Shown here one piece after another: positions 8,518 through 17,950 of a DNA stretch of 64,000 nt. The DNA is from Peribacillus butanolivorans (GTDB lineage Bacteria > Bacillota > Bacilli > Bacillales > DSM-1321). The notes beneath the pieces were generated by a model. The model was given only the letters and a program-made list of their open reading frames with translations, was not told the DNA's origin and did no database searches. How positions within the stretch are numbered: the stretch's first letter is position 1; the number at the start of each line of letters is the position of its first letter. A program made the translations under genes and the position numbers. The DNA lies in contig NZ_LGYA01000001.1 in NCBI RefSeq assembly GCF_001273755.1, positions 2,805,675 to 2,869,674 of the forward strand, in the 5' to 3' direction.

Positions 8518-9999
8518 ATGGAACAAACAATTCGACTTACTCCACGTGTACAAGAATTCTTAAAGGGTACTAAAAAGCTTTTGATTAATGGGGAATTGGT
8601 AGAAGCTACTTCTGGTCAAACTTTTGAGACTCTTGATCCTTCCAACGGGAAAGTTTTAGCAATTGTGAGCGAAGCCGGACCAGAAGATGTTGATAAAGCA
8701 GTCAAAGCAGCCCGCCAAGCATTTGACAATGGTCCTTGGAAAAAAATGAGTGCTTCTGAACGCAGTCGCCTCATTTATAAATTAGCGGATTTAATGGAAG
8801 CCCACAAAGAAGAGTTAGCACAATTGGATACACTAGATAACGGGAAGCCTATTGGTGAAACAACTAATGCGGACGTCCCTCTTGCCATTGATCACTTCCG
8901 TTATTATGCTGGGTGGACTACTAAGATTGTCGGTCAAACGATTCCTGTTGCAGGGAATTACTTCAACTATACTCGCCATGAAGCAGTAGGTGTAGTTGGA
9001 CAAATTATTCCTTGGAATTTCCCTCTTCTTATGGCAGCGTGGAAATTAGGTGCAGCCCTTGCAACCGGATGTACAATCGTTTTAAAACCAGCAGAGCAAA
9101 CACCACTTTCAGCATTGTATTTAGGTCAACTAGCACTCGAAGCCGGGTTTCCTCCTGGTGTTCTTAATGTTATACCAGGATTTGGTGAAACAGCAGGCTC
9201 ACCACTAGTAGACCATCCGGATGTGGATAAAATTGCTTTTACAGGTTCTACCTCAGTAGGTAAAATGATTATGCGCCAAGCTTCAGGTACAGTGAAAAAG
9301 ATTTCACTAGAACTGGGTGGGAAATCACCAAATATCATTTTACCAGATGCTGATATGACTAAAGCGATTCCCGGTGCTTTATCGGGCATTATGTTTAATC
9401 AAGGACAAGTTTGCTGTGCTGGCTCTCGCCTTTATATTCAGAAGAAGTCCTATGATAATGTGGTAGCTGATTTAGTTTCCCACGCAAAAAACATTAAACA
9501 AGGGGCTGGCCTTGATCCATCTACACAGATAGGGCCATTGGTATCTAATGAGCAACTAGAACGTGTGGGTAGTTATATTGAACAAGGAAAATCAGAAGGT
9601 GCAGAAGTGGTTACAGGCGGTAGTTATGGACAAGGCGATGGCTATTTTGTAGCACCTACAATATTTGCTGGTGTCAATGATGAAATGACTATTGCTAAAG
9701 AAGAAATCTTCGGACCTGTTGTAGCTGCCATGCCGTTTGACGATTTAGACGATGTGATTCGCCGTGCAAATAACACCGAATATGGATTAGCAGCAGGTTT
9801 ATGGACACAAGATGTGAAAAAAGCCCATTATGTGGCCAATGAATTAAAAGCAGGTACAGTTTGGGTAAACTGCTATAACGCTTTTGATGCCGCTTCTCCT
9901 TTTGGAGGGTACAAACAAAGTGGAATTGGTCGAGAAATGGGAAGCTATGCGTTAGATAACTATACTGAAGTTAAAAGTGTATGGATTAACTTAAACTAA
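8518..9999 (+). CDS. NAD-dependent aldehyde dehydrogenase (DhaS/AldA type)
   Basis: Full-length (493 aa) aldehyde dehydrogenase that oxidises an aldehyde to the acid with NAD(P). Visible motifs are IIPWNFPLLMAAWK in the cofactor site, FTGSTSVGK, the general base region LELGGKSPNI and the catalytic cysteine region GQVCCAGSR near residue 300. The C-terminus has the usual SPFGGYKQSGIGRE. The start follows AAAGGGG at eight bases. It is the only intact gene downstream of the -24/-12 promoter and its partner alcohol dehydrogenase has decayed. Acetaldehyde or another short aldehyde is the likely substrate by analogy with AcoR-linked enzymes; this is not proven. Confidence 0.9.
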   Translation: MEQTIRLTPRVQEFLKGTKKLLINGELVEATSGQTFETLDPSNGKVLAIVSEAGPEDVDKAVKAARQAFDNGPWKKMSASERSRLIYKLADLMEAHKEELAQLDTLDNGKPIGETTNADVPLAIDHFRYYAGWTTKIVGQTIPVAGNYFNYTRHEAVGVVGQIIPWNFPLLMAAWKLGAALATGCTIVLKPAEQTPLSALYLGQLALEAGFPPGVLNVIPGFGETAGSPLVDHPDVDKIAFTGSTSVGKMIMRQASGTVKKISLELGGKSPNIILPDADMTKAIPGALSGIMFNQGQVCCAGSRLYIQKKSYDNVVADLVSHAKNIKQGAGLDPSTQIGPLVSNEQLERVGSYIEQGKSEGAEVVTGGSYGQGDGYFVAPTIFAGVNDEMTIAKEEIFGPVVAAMPFDDLDDVIRRANNTEYGLAAGLWTQDVKKAHYVANELKAGTVWVNCYNAFDAASPFGGYKQSGIGREMGSYALDNYTEVKSVWINLN

Positions 10000-10020
10000 T
10001 AAAACTTTATAAACCACTTA

Positions 10021-10046
10021 AAACAGGGGCATCTTTGTCCCTGTTT
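10021..10046 (+). terminator. Terminator after the aldehyde dehydrogenase
   Basis: AAACAGGG and CCCTGTTT pair around a ten-base loop just after the stop codon, followed by an AT-rich tract rather than a pure T run. Confidence 0.6.
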
Positions 10047-10202
10047 GCTTATATATTTTATTTAATTTACACGCAAATAAACTTAATTTGTAATTTATCC
10101 CTTCTATATTATTAAGAGATAGGTAGGATTTGCAGAATCCCTAAAACCAACACTTAATACTAACAGATTTTATCTAAATGGAAGAATAAGGAGAGGTATT
10201 AA

Positions 10203-10763
10203 ATGGAAAAGACAGCTTTAATTCTTGTTGACGTTCAGAATGATTATTTTCCAAATGGTCGGATGGAGCTATTTGAACCTAATAGAGCAGCAAATAACGC
10301 CCGAAAGTTGCTATATTTTTTCCGCAACCAAAACATGCCAATATTTCATATTCAGCATATATTCAATGATCACAACGCTCCATTTTTTGCTCCAGGAACA
10401 GAAGGAATCACGATTAACGAGGCTGTTGCACCACTTGAAGGAGAAACTATCATTCAGAAGAATTATCCGAATAGCTTCCGAGAGACTTCCCTCCTTAATC
10501 AACTTCGTCAAGCTGGCACCGAGCATGTTGTCATATGTGGCATGATGAGCCACATGTGTATCGACGCAACTGCCCGTGCCGCCGTAGACTATGGGTTCAC
10601 GTGCACCGTCATTGAAGATGCCTGCACATCTCCTGACCTATCTTTTCGCGGACGCAACATACAAGCCACTGATGTCCATGACGTATTTATGGCAGCGCTT
10701 GGAAGCCTCTACGCTACAATTGAAACAGCAAATGCTTATTTAGAAAAAGCAAAAGTAAAGTAA
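10203..10763 (+). CDS. Isochorismatase-family cysteine hydrolase
   Basis: A 186-residue protein of the isochorismatase/nicotinamidase fold. The catalytic triad is visible as Asp10 in LILVDVQNDYF, Lys in IIQKNYPNSF (about residue 86) and the nucleophile Cys in GMMSHMCIDATARAA (about residue 119). Members hydrolyse amides or enol ethers such as nicotinamide, isochorismate, ureidoacrylate or N-carbamoyl compounds; the exact substrate is not evident. The start follows AGGAGAGG. It is a separate unit after the aldehyde dehydrogenase terminator. Downstream sequence to 11092 holds only a hairpin and an unsupported 63-codon frame. Confidence 0.85.
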   Translation: MEKTALILVDVQNDYFPNGRMELFEPNRAANNARKLLYFFRNQNMPIFHIQHIFNDHNAPFFAPGTEGITINEAVAPLEGETIIQKNYPNSFRETSLLNQLRQAGTEHVVICGMMSHMCIDATARAAVDYGFTCTVIEDACTSPDLSFRGRNIQATDVHDVFMAALGSLYATIETANAYLEKAKVK

Positions 10764-11036
10764 AAATAAGAGTGATCTAGACTTGATTTAGGTTGGGCTA
10801 TAAAAATGCCTTTCCAGTATGGTTTAAAGTTTGTTGATTTATCTGGCATTTTTCCAAATCAACAAACTTTCCATTTCTCTCTGACACATTCCTATTGTAA
10901 TAGCCCGATAAAAGATTACGAAACCAGAATAAATCTTTCAATTTCCAGAATTTTCACTCCATCTTCATTCCAAATTGCCCTCCCTTTTTTTGTGTGATCA
11001 TTCATCGGAAACAAAAGTCGTTTTCTTAGACTGAAG

Positions 11037-11074
11037 AAGGGAGTATCGCTGCATTATTACGATATCTCCCTTTT
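11037..11074. terminator. Hairpin between convergent genes
   Basis: AAGGGAGTATCG pairs with CGATATCTCCCTT (one bulged base) around an 11-base loop, followed by TTTT on the plus strand. It lies between the convergent hydrolase and AHSA1 genes and may serve either. Confidence 0.5.
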
Positions 11075-11092
11075 ACTAACCGGGGCTATTCT

Positions 11093-12013
11093 TTATTCTT
11101 GGGTGGTACTTGCCCTCATTCGCTTGTCTAATTCTTCAAGCACAATCGGCCAAGCCTGTTCGTGCTGATTTCTCGACTCCTCATCTGGAAAGCCTGCATG
11201 AGTAAGACGCAAATGCGTACCGTTTGTGTAAGATTCTAGTTCAATCGTAACAACCGTTTCAGCTCCTTTTGTTCCCTCAGCCCCGGTAACCCACGTTAAT
11301 TCGATGAGTCTATTGGGTTCAAGCCTAAGAAATCGGCCGTAATGAGGATGACGCTTCGCCTTTCTTTCCGTCTCGAATTCGTAGATTGTCTCAAAGAAGA
11401 AAACCGAGTTGACTTCTCCATTCATTAACACCGATCCTGGAGATGCAAACCAGAGGTCAAACTGTTTAGTCCACGCTAGGAATAGAGCATCAGGCAATGA
11501 ATCAATTATACGGTCCACCGTTAGAGAAAAAGGTCTTGATGAAAGATCTGGTATTGAAATTGGCATTGCCATCAATTTGTCTTTGATACCAGAGCGTAAA
11601 TTGATACCGAATTCAAGAAAAGCCTTCATACATAAGATCATATCAACCCAGCCTTGCGTCTGTTGTCCGTAACATTTTATTCCTTGTACATTTCCTTCCC
11701 AGCCATCCTCACTCACCTTTACCAAGGTTGAGGTTGCGTCTAACCACTCTAGCTTGAATTCTACATTAGTTTCCACTCCACTAGCCGACCACAGAAATGT
11801 TATATGGTGCTCTTCTTCGCCTACGTTCTTAACCGTAATAGGCAACTCTGCACCAACATCGTCCCATCTCCAAGTAATAGTTTTATTGCTTTCAATGCGA
11901 CTAGTCCCGCTAGATATAAAGTATTGAGACATTATTTCAGGATCAACAATTGCTTCAAAAACCTTGTCAATTGACTTAGAGATTTTTCTTTCAACTTCAA
12001 CTTTTAGTTTCAT
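11093..12013 (-). CDS. Tandem SRPBCC/AHSA1 domain protein
   Basis: A 306-residue cytosolic protein with two START-like AHSA1 domains. The first (1-150) begins with [20 protein letters not shown] and includes [10 protein letters not shown] and the closing [17 protein letters not shown]. The second (about 160-306) begins [20 protein letters not shown] and contains [19 protein letters not shown] and [19 protein letters not shown]. Such proteins bind hydrophobic ligands and are often stress-linked or coupled to ArsR regulators; no ArsR gene is next to this one. The start follows CAGGAG. Ligand and role are unknown. Confidence 0.8.
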   Translation of the reverse strand: MKLKVEVERKISKSIDKVFEAIVDPEIMSQYFISSGTSRIESNKTITWRWDDVGAELPITVKNVGEEEHHITFLWSASGVETNVEFKLEWLDATSTLVKVSEDGWEGNVQGIKCYGQQTQGWVDMILCMKAFLEFGINLRSGIKDKLMAMPISIPDLSSRPFSLTVDRIIDSLPDALFLAWTKQFDLWFASPGSVLMNGEVNSVFFFETIYEFETERKAKRHPHYGRFLRLEPNRLIELTWVTGAEGTKGAETVVTIELESYTNGTHLRLTHAGFPDEESRNQHEQAWPIVLEELDKRMRASTTQE

Positions 12014-12198
12014 CTACTAATTCTCCTGTTATAATCATGTATTTGTATCCCATTGGTAATATACCTTAACGCAGTTTTTTTCTTCTTATATAAATATTTC
12101 TTTTTTTCTTATGATATCCCTTTAATTTTTTCCTTGTTTAGTTACGAGGCAACCACTATAGTTTGACTCCCGATTTGTTATTTTATAATGGGTTTTCT

Positions 12199-12220
12199 CC
12201 CCCTTCATTATTAAAGGGGG
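12199..12220. terminator. Short G/C hairpin upstream of the AHSA1 gene
   Basis: CCCCCTT and AAAGGGGG pair around a short loop, with TTATTTT shortly after on the plus strand. It lies in the 12014-12404 gap, which otherwise shows only the terminator at 12363-12394. Confidence 0.35.
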
Positions 12221-12362
12221 CTAGTTATTTTCCAACTAAGGACCATTATCCGTTAACATAAAAAAGTATACTAGTATAGTACATCAGCTGACGACACACT
12301 CCATAAAGGTTTCAAATTAAAACTCTGAAAGAATTAACTAGCACTGGCCCAATAGACAGAAA

Positions 12363-12394
12363 AAAGAGACCTTTCTTTTACGAAAAGTCTCTTT
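12363..12394 (-). terminator. Terminator after the TerC gene
   Basis: On the minus strand AAAGAGACTTTTC pairs with GAAAGGTCTCTTT and is followed by TTCTG, just past the TerC stop codon. Confidence 0.65.
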
Positions 12395-12404
12395 GGATTA
12401 CCCT

Positions 12405-13112
12405 TTAACCATTCTGTTCGATTTGGATTTTATTTCTGATAGCTTTTTCTTTTTCTACTTTTTGTTGTCTAAGGTTACCCGCCACTAAAATCCCAATCAC
12501 GACTATTGCTTCAAATCCGTATTTTACGAATGGATTAGCAAAGTAGTTGTGCATGAAAGGTTCAGCTACGATCATCTTAGCAGCTGTCCAGCCTAGTATC
12601 CCGGCTCCAATTACTATGATGAATGGGTAGCGTTCAATCAGTTTCAGGATCAAAGTGCTTCCATACATCACTACTGGAATCGACACAAGCAAACCAATCA
12701 CTACTAATGTGAAATTTCCATGTGACGCGCCAGCAACAGCTAGAACATTATCCAATCCCATTAAAGCATCTGCAATAATAATAGTTTTAATAGCAGCCCA
12801 CATTGAGTCAGCGGGTTTCACATCATGTTCTTCCTCATCAATAAGAAGCTTATAAGCAATCCATACCAGCAGTAATCCTCCAATTAAATGCAGGCCAGGC
12901 ACCTTTAAGATAACAACAACCAACAGCGTTGCAATAATCCTGATAACAATTGCCCCGACTGCTCCCCAAATGATCACCTTTTTTTGCTGATCTTTTGGAA
13001 GCTTTCTTGCAGCCAATCCAATAAGGATCGCATTATCTCCAGCAAGAACCAAATCTATCATAATGATTGCTAAAAGACCTGAAATAAATTCACCTGTTAA
13101 AAAATCCAACAC
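12405..13112 (-). CDS. TerC-family membrane protein, probable manganese exporter
   Basis: A 235-residue integral membrane protein of the TerC family (YjbE/YkoY/MeeF-like). The N-terminal signature MIDLVLAGDNAILIGLAARKLP and the later IADALMGLDNVLAVAGASHGN carry the acidic residues in the membrane that define the family. Several hydrophobic helices follow, with a basic C-terminal tail. In Bacillus these proteins export Mn2+ and are controlled by the manganese riboswitch, and that riboswitch is present upstream here. The start is GTG at 13112 after AAGGAGGA. The role in manganese efflux or metalation of exported enzymes is inferred from the family and the riboswitch. Confidence 0.88.
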   Translation of the reverse strand: MLDFLTGEFISGLLAIIMIDLVLAGDNAILIGLAARKLPKDQQKKVIIWGAVGAIVIRIIATLLVVVILKVPGLHLIGGLLLVWIAYKLLIDEEEHDVKPADSMWAAIKTIIIADALMGLDNVLAVAGASHGNFTLVVIGLLVSIPVVMYGSTLILKLIERYPFIIVIGAGILGWTAAKMIVAEPFMHNYFANPFVKYGFEAIVVIGILVAGNLRQQKVEKEKAIRNKIQIEQNG

Positions 13113-13138
13113 ATCTTCCTCCTTTTAAACAAAAATAA

Positions 13139-13268
13139 AGAGACCTCTGCCATAAATGGCAAAGGTCTCGCTAAGCACTAATTGATTAGGCCAATAAAGC
13201 CGGTGGAGAAATTCCACGTAATGACGACTTTATTTCAGGTTACACCTGACGCTACTCCCCTTCACGGG
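13139..13268 (-). promoter_or_regulatory. yybP-ykoY manganese riboswitch with transcription terminator
   Basis: On the minus strand the leader contains the hallmark AGGGGAGTAGC (13251-13262) and the paired elements typical of the yybP-ykoY class. It ends in a strong hairpin, GAGACCTTTGCC/GGCAGAGGTCTC, with TTTATTTTTG (13139-13170). It sits directly before the TerC gene. In this class Mn2+ binding stops the terminator from forming, so the gene is induced by manganese. Sequence from 13273 to 13566 shows nothing else clear. Confidence 0.9.
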
Positions 13269-13566
13269 ATAAGTATTATGAAATTTTTCCCTAAAATCTA
13301 AGTATCTTGCATTATAGAAAACTTAAAGAAATCTTATTGCAACTCTATTATACCAAAAATATGAATAAAATAAAGTAAAAATTAATGAATAATTTTCTGG
13401 ACTTTCCTAGGAAATAATTGTTTCTCTTGGTCTATCTTCTGGCTTGGTATATTCATCATATTTCCACTTAGTTTTTCTTTGTAAAGAGCTATTAAAAATT
13501 CTACATCATACAAATACGATAAGGAAACTATTAGAGAAAACTTGATATCTTGCAACTGAGCCTGGG

Positions 13567-15072
13567 TTACATAACCTTATTGTTCCTAAGCATCACTTCT
13601 AAGTGGTAGCATAATTCGTCAACAAGAGCAGTGAACTTGTTCAAATCCTTCCCCCATAAATGTTGATTACCTAGAAGGGTCTCAACCAATTGTTTAAGTG
13701 AAATTTCTTCTGCCTCATAACGAAGCCATTGTTCTTTAAAAAATTCAATTGTTTTTACATCATCTTTTACAACATACTCTTCACCACCAAAGCTTTCCCC
13801 TACATAATTCCCTTTTACTTTCTGTACCTTATAAAATCGGATCAGACCAGCAAATGCTCGTACAACGCAGACAGGCAGTCTATCTTTCTTCTCAAAATAA
13901 TCTTCTAAAGTCGGCAGAAGACGAACCTTAAACTTCGATACACTATTCAATGATATGTCGGCCAGACGATGATGAACAAAAGGATTCATAAAACGCTCCA
14001 TAACGCTTTCTCCATATATTATCATCTCATTACGATCAAATGGTAATGAAGGAATTATTTCCTCCTTGATTGCTTGACGCAGAAATCGATTAAAATCAGG
14101 GTGATCGATTACCTGTTTCACTTCTTCCAATCCAGATAATATACCCAGAGGAGCCATTAACGTATGTGAACCATTTAGAATACGTACCTTCCTCATTTGA
14201 TAAGGAACTAAATCCTTTACCCAATGCACGTTTAAGCCTGATTGTTTCAAAGGAAGACGCTGGTCAAAAGAAGGGTCACCTTCTATAGCCCATAAATGAT
14301 ACGGCTCAGCTGTATTTAATAATGAATCCTCATATTCCCACGATGCAAACAATTCTTCCGCCTCTTTAGCAGGAAACCCTGTTACAATACGATCTACAAG
14401 GGAGTTAAGGAACAGATTATTTTGGTCTACCCAATCCATAAATGACTTCGGTAATTCCCAGTCCCTACTGTGCTGAAGGACACATTGCTTCAACATATCA
14501 CCATTTCTCTCCAAAAGCTCACATGGTAGCATGATGAGACCTTTTTCTGTTTCTCCGTTAAAATATAAATATCGCTGATATAAAAATGCTGTTAGTCTCC
14601 CCGGAAAAGATTCAATCGGTACTCCCTCTTCCCAAGGAATCGGCTGGTATTTGAGCCCAGCCTCTGTCGTGTTAGAGACTACAAATTCCAATGTAGGGTT
14701 TTGGGACAACGCCAAAAACTCGTCCCATTCTTCATACGGATCAATTGCCTTTGAAAAAACGGAGATAATCTCTTTATTATCTACTTTCTCCCCATTCTGA
14801 AATCCCCGTATCATCAACGTATATAATCCATCTTGTTGCTTCAATTTCTCTATTTTTCCTTTTCCAGTGGGGCGAGGCTGGGTAACGACAATACTTCCTT
14901 GGAAATGCCCTTGTTTATTACATTCAGAAATCATCCAGTCAAAGAAGCCACGCAGAAAATTCCCCTCTCCAATTTGCAGCACTTTTACTGGGTAATCCTG
15001 CATCATATGTCCAATTTGAACAGCTCCTGTTTCTTTACTTAGGCTCTTCACATGACTTTGATTTTTATTCAT
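13567..15072 (-). CDS. uxaB: Tagaturonate reductase (altronate oxidoreductase)
   Basis: About 501 residues of the mannitol dehydrogenase (long-chain polyol dehydrogenase) family. It interconverts D-tagaturonate and D-altronate with NADH in the cytosol. The N-terminal VKVLQIGEGNFLRGFFDWMI is the Rossmann nucleotide site of UxaB/UxuB proteins, and the catalytic region RKVRILNGSHTLMAP contains the conserved Lys and Asn-Gly-x-His. The start at 15072, ten bases after AAAGGGAG, was preferred over two upstream codons. It is the third gene of an uxaA / zinc dehydrogenase / uxaB operon, which fits conversion of tagaturonate to altronate and then KDG. Confidence 0.88.
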   Translation of the reverse strand: MNKNQSHVKSLSKETGAVQIGHMMQDYPVKVLQIGEGNFLRGFFDWMISECNKQGHFQGSIVVTQPRPTGKGKIEKLKQQDGLYTLMIRGFQNGEKVDNKEIISVFSKAIDPYEEWDEFLALSQNPTLEFVVSNTTEAGLKYQPIPWEEGVPIESFPGRLTAFLYQRYLYFNGETEKGLIMLPCELLERNGDMLKQCVLQHSRDWELPKSFMDWVDQNNLFLNSLVDRIVTGFPAKEAEELFASWEYEDSLLNTAEPYHLWAIEGDPSFDQRLPLKQSGLNVHWVKDLVPYQMRKVRILNGSHTLMAPLGILSGLEEVKQVIDHPDFNRFLRQAIKEEIIPSLPFDRNEMIIYGESVMERFMNPFVHHRLADISLNSVSKFKVRLLPTLEDYFEKKDRLPVCVVRAFAGLIRFYKVQKVKGNYVGESFGGEEYVVKDDVKTIEFFKEQWLRYEAEEISLKQLVETLLGNQHLWGKDLNKFTALVDELCYHLEVMLRNNKVM

Positions 15073-15172
15073 GGTTACTAAACTCCCTTTCATAACAGAA
15101 AATTTCTCTCTACAGAAGATGAACAGAGCAACCACATCACGCGGTTGCTTTTATTAGACATGAAACCATCGT

Positions 15173-16186
15173 TTAAATTTCAACAATAGCCTTAATGACT
15201 TTAGCATCTGGAGTTAACCATCCTTCAAACTGTTGGATCATTTCATCCAAATGCGTACGGTGTGAAATATACAAACTTAAATCCACTCCACCATTTTTCA
15301 CCGTATTCACAACATAATCAAAATCTTCTCGAGTAGCATTACGGCTTCCCATTAGGGTAAGTTCTTTACTATGGAAGTCAGGGTCATTAAAGGAAATTTC
15401 AGACTTCACTAAACCTACATAGATCAGTCTTCCTCCGTGAGCAGGGTATTTAAACGCCTCCATCATCGACTTCGCATTACCAGTTGCGTCAAATACAACG
15501 GTAGGCATTTCTCCATTTGTCAACTCGGCTAATTTCTCTAATGGTTGATCCAAAACGTTCAACGAATAATCTGCCTTTGCCCATTTACTAGCAAACGCAA
15601 GGCGCTCATTGTTTACATCCATTGCAATTACTTTCGCTCCTTGTTCTTTAGCAAATGCCATAACTCCTAATCCTATTGGACCTGCACCAATAACAAGTGC
15701 AAACTCCCCTTCTTGAATCGCAGCACGTCTAACCGCGTGAGCCCCTATACTTAAAGGCTCTATCATAGCTGATTGATCTAGGGTAAGCCCTTCAGTTTTC
15801 ACTAAATGATCATAAGGAACCGTTATCCATTCACGCATTCCCCCTTCTATATGTACACCCAACACTTTCATACTCGTACAGCAGTTCGTTTTTCTGCTTT
15901 TACAAGCAATACATTTTCCACACTCCATATATGGAATGATCGAGACTTGATCACCAACTTTAAGTCCCGATGCATTCTCAGGGATGGATTCAATATGTCC
16001 AGATAGTTCATGACCAAGTATCCGTGGATAGCTAAAAAATGGTTGATTACCTCCGTAGGCATGAATGTCCGTTCCACATATTCCAATGCGCCTCACACGA
16101 ATTAAAGCTTCTCCTGAGTTTGGAACAGGTTGTTCAGCCTCTATCATTTTAAATTGATAAGGTTGCTCACAGACTATACTTTTCAC
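15173..16186 (-). CDS. Zinc-binding alcohol dehydrogenase, likely L-galactonate 5-dehydrogenase (LgoD-like)
   Basis: A 337-residue medium-chain dehydrogenase. Catalytic zinc ligands are in GICGTDIHAYGG and LGHELSGHI, the four-Cys structural zinc loop is CGKCIACKSRKTNCC, and the NAD-binding loop is VIGAGPIGLGV. Family members oxidise polyols or sugar acids. Its place between uxaA and uxaB matches E. coli YjjN/LgoD, which oxidises L-galactonate to D-tagaturonate, the UxaB substrate. The sorbitol/idonate dehydrogenase group is an alternative. It is translated 60 bases after uxaA. The assignment to L-galactonate is inferred from context. Confidence 0.75.
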   Translation of the reverse strand: MKSIVCEQPYQFKMIEAEQPVPNSGEALIRVRRIGICGTDIHAYGGNQPFFSYPRILGHELSGHIESIPENASGLKVGDQVSIIPYMECGKCIACKSRKTNCCTSMKVLGVHIEGGMREWITVPYDHLVKTEGLTLDQSAMIEPLSIGAHAVRRAAIQEGEFALVIGAGPIGLGVMAFAKEQGAKVIAMDVNNERLAFASKWAKADYSLNVLDQPLEKLAELTNGEMPTVVFDATGNAKSMMEAFKYPAHGGRLIYVGLVKSEISFNDPDFHSKELTLMGSRNATREDFDYVVNTVKNGGVDLSLYISHRTHLDEMIQQFEGWLTPDAKVIKAIVEI

Positions 16187-16246
16187 AAAATAACACTCCT
16201 TTTTTTATATTTTAAATCTACTAAAAAGATGAGAAAATTACCTATT

Positions 16247-17752
16247 TTAAAGAATGACTCCCTCTTTAAAAATGCTTATCTCCCTATAGCCGAATTGTTC
16301 ATTATTGGTTTTCTTTTCACCAGATGCAAGCTCAAGAATGTAACGGAATAAATCATGCTTTAATTCATCTATGTTTTGACCTTCAATTAACTGTCCCGCA
16401 TTATAATCAATCCAATGCTTTTTGCGTTTGGCTAAATCTGAGTTTGTCGCTATTTTCACAGTAGGCACCGGGCCGCCAAATGGTGTTCCTCTTCCTGTGG
16501 TAAATAGAACGATATGAGCCCCTGATGCTGCCAAAGCCGTAACCGATATCAAGTCATTACCAGGAGCATTGACCAAATTCAGTCCATGTTTTACTACTCG
16601 TTTGCCATATGGATTGACATCTACAACCGTAGCATGACCGCCTTTTTGCGTACATCCGAGTGATTTTTCCTCCAGTGTACTAATACCACCTTCTTTATTT
16701 CCAGGTGAAGGATTTTCATAAATTTCCTGGTCATGCCGAATAAAATATTGTTTAAAATCATTAATAAGATGAACGATTTTATTAAATGTTTCTTCATCCT
16801 TTGCCCGGTTCATTAATATAGTTTCCGCTCCAAACATCTCTGGAACCTCTGTCAAAATCGTTGTCCCACCATTTTCAACAATAAGATCGGATACCGCTCC
16901 AACTAGTGGATTGGCGGTAATACCTGAAAAACCATCAGACCCTCCACACTTTAATCCTATTTTCAACTTTGAAACCGGTATCGGCTGGCGTTCAAATTGT
17001 TCCGCATATCCCACTAATTCTTCCAATAAACGTAAGCCGCTCTCTAATTCGTCATTAACCTCTTGGGCTTTGAGAAATTTAATACGATTCGGGGGAAACT
17101 CGCCAATGACTTCTTTAAATACTTCAATTTGATTATTTTCACATCCTAATCCCACAACCAATACTCCGGCTGCATTCGGGTGTTGAGCCAAGGATGCCAA
17201 TAGCTTCTGTGTATTAGTCAAGTCATCCCCTAATTGAGAACAACCGTAGGGATGAGGAAAGTGATGAATTCCATCAATTTGTCGCTCTTTAAACTGCTCA
17301 TTACCCATTTTAGCAAGCACTTCACATGTTTTATTAATGCAACCAACCGTATTGATGATCCAGATTTCATTACGGATTCCCGCATCCCCGTTTTCACGTA
17401 TATATCCTTGGAATGTATGTTTTGAGTCTTCGACTTCTGTATTTTGAATGCTTGGTTGATAGGAATATTCCAATATCCCCTGCAAACCGGATCCTAGGTT
17501 ATGAGTATGAACCCACTCCCCAGCATACAGATCTTTTTTGGCTTTCCCAATCGAGTAGCCAAACTTAAGAACATCTGCCCCCTGCTTTACCGGGTTTACT
17601 AATATCTTATGTCCTTTCGGAATATCATCACGAGCCCATATATTGATAATTTCATTTTCTCCCGATTGAATTTGAAGGCTCTCCCCTTTTCGGATCTCAT
17701 GTAAGGAAATAACCACATCATCTTTTGAATGCAATTGAACAATCTTATTCAT
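16247..17752 (-). CDS. uxaA: Altronate dehydratase
   Basis: A 501-residue single-chain UxaA. The N-terminal SAF domain (1-95) includes NPVKQGADVLKFGYSIG and the VHTHNLG motif. The C-terminal catalytic part contains GYIRENGDAGIRNEIWII, HPYGCSQLGDD, VVGLGCENNQ, CGGSDGFSGITANP and GNKEGGISTLEEKSLGC. It dehydrates D-altronate to 2-keto-3-deoxygluconate using a metal centre. It heads the operon with the LgoD-like dehydrogenase and uxaB. The start follows GAGGGG. The divergent AraC gene begins about 200 bases away and may control it. Confidence 0.92.
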   Translation of the reverse strand: MNKIVQLHSKDDVVISLHEIRKGESLQIQSGENEIINIWARDDIPKGHKILVNPVKQGADVLKFGYSIGKAKKDLYAGEWVHTHNLGSGLQGILEYSYQPSIQNTEVEDSKHTFQGYIRENGDAGIRNEIWIINTVGCINKTCEVLAKMGNEQFKERQIDGIHHFPHPYGCSQLGDDLTNTQKLLASLAQHPNAAGVLVVGLGCENNQIEVFKEVIGEFPPNRIKFLKAQEVNDELESGLRLLEELVGYAEQFERQPIPVSKLKIGLKCGGSDGFSGITANPLVGAVSDLIVENGGTTILTEVPEMFGAETILMNRAKDEETFNKIVHLINDFKQYFIRHDQEIYENPSPGNKEGGISTLEEKSLGCTQKGGHATVVDVNPYGKRVVKHGLNLVNAPGNDLISVTALAASGAHIVLFTTGRGTPFGGPVPTVKIATNSDLAKRKKHWIDYNAGQLIEGQNIDELKHDLFRYILELASGEKKTNNEQFGYREISIFKEGVIL

Positions 17753-17950
17753 TTTGTCCCCTCCTATTTTGAGTGTTGGCGTACAAACCTAAACGGTAAT
17801 TACTATAAGAAAACCCTTTCATTTTCAAGCATGAATTTATTTCCTTATGAATCTATTATTATTTTAACATCAAGAATTGAAATATAAATTGCATTTTTTG
17901 ATATATATATACTCATTTTTGTTGTAATATACAATCAGGTGATGAGCGAA

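Noticed and set aside
10806..10997. 63-codon plus-strand frame after the isochorismatase gene
   Set aside because: No ribosome site, no recognisable domain, and biased composition typical of non-coding AT-rich DNA.
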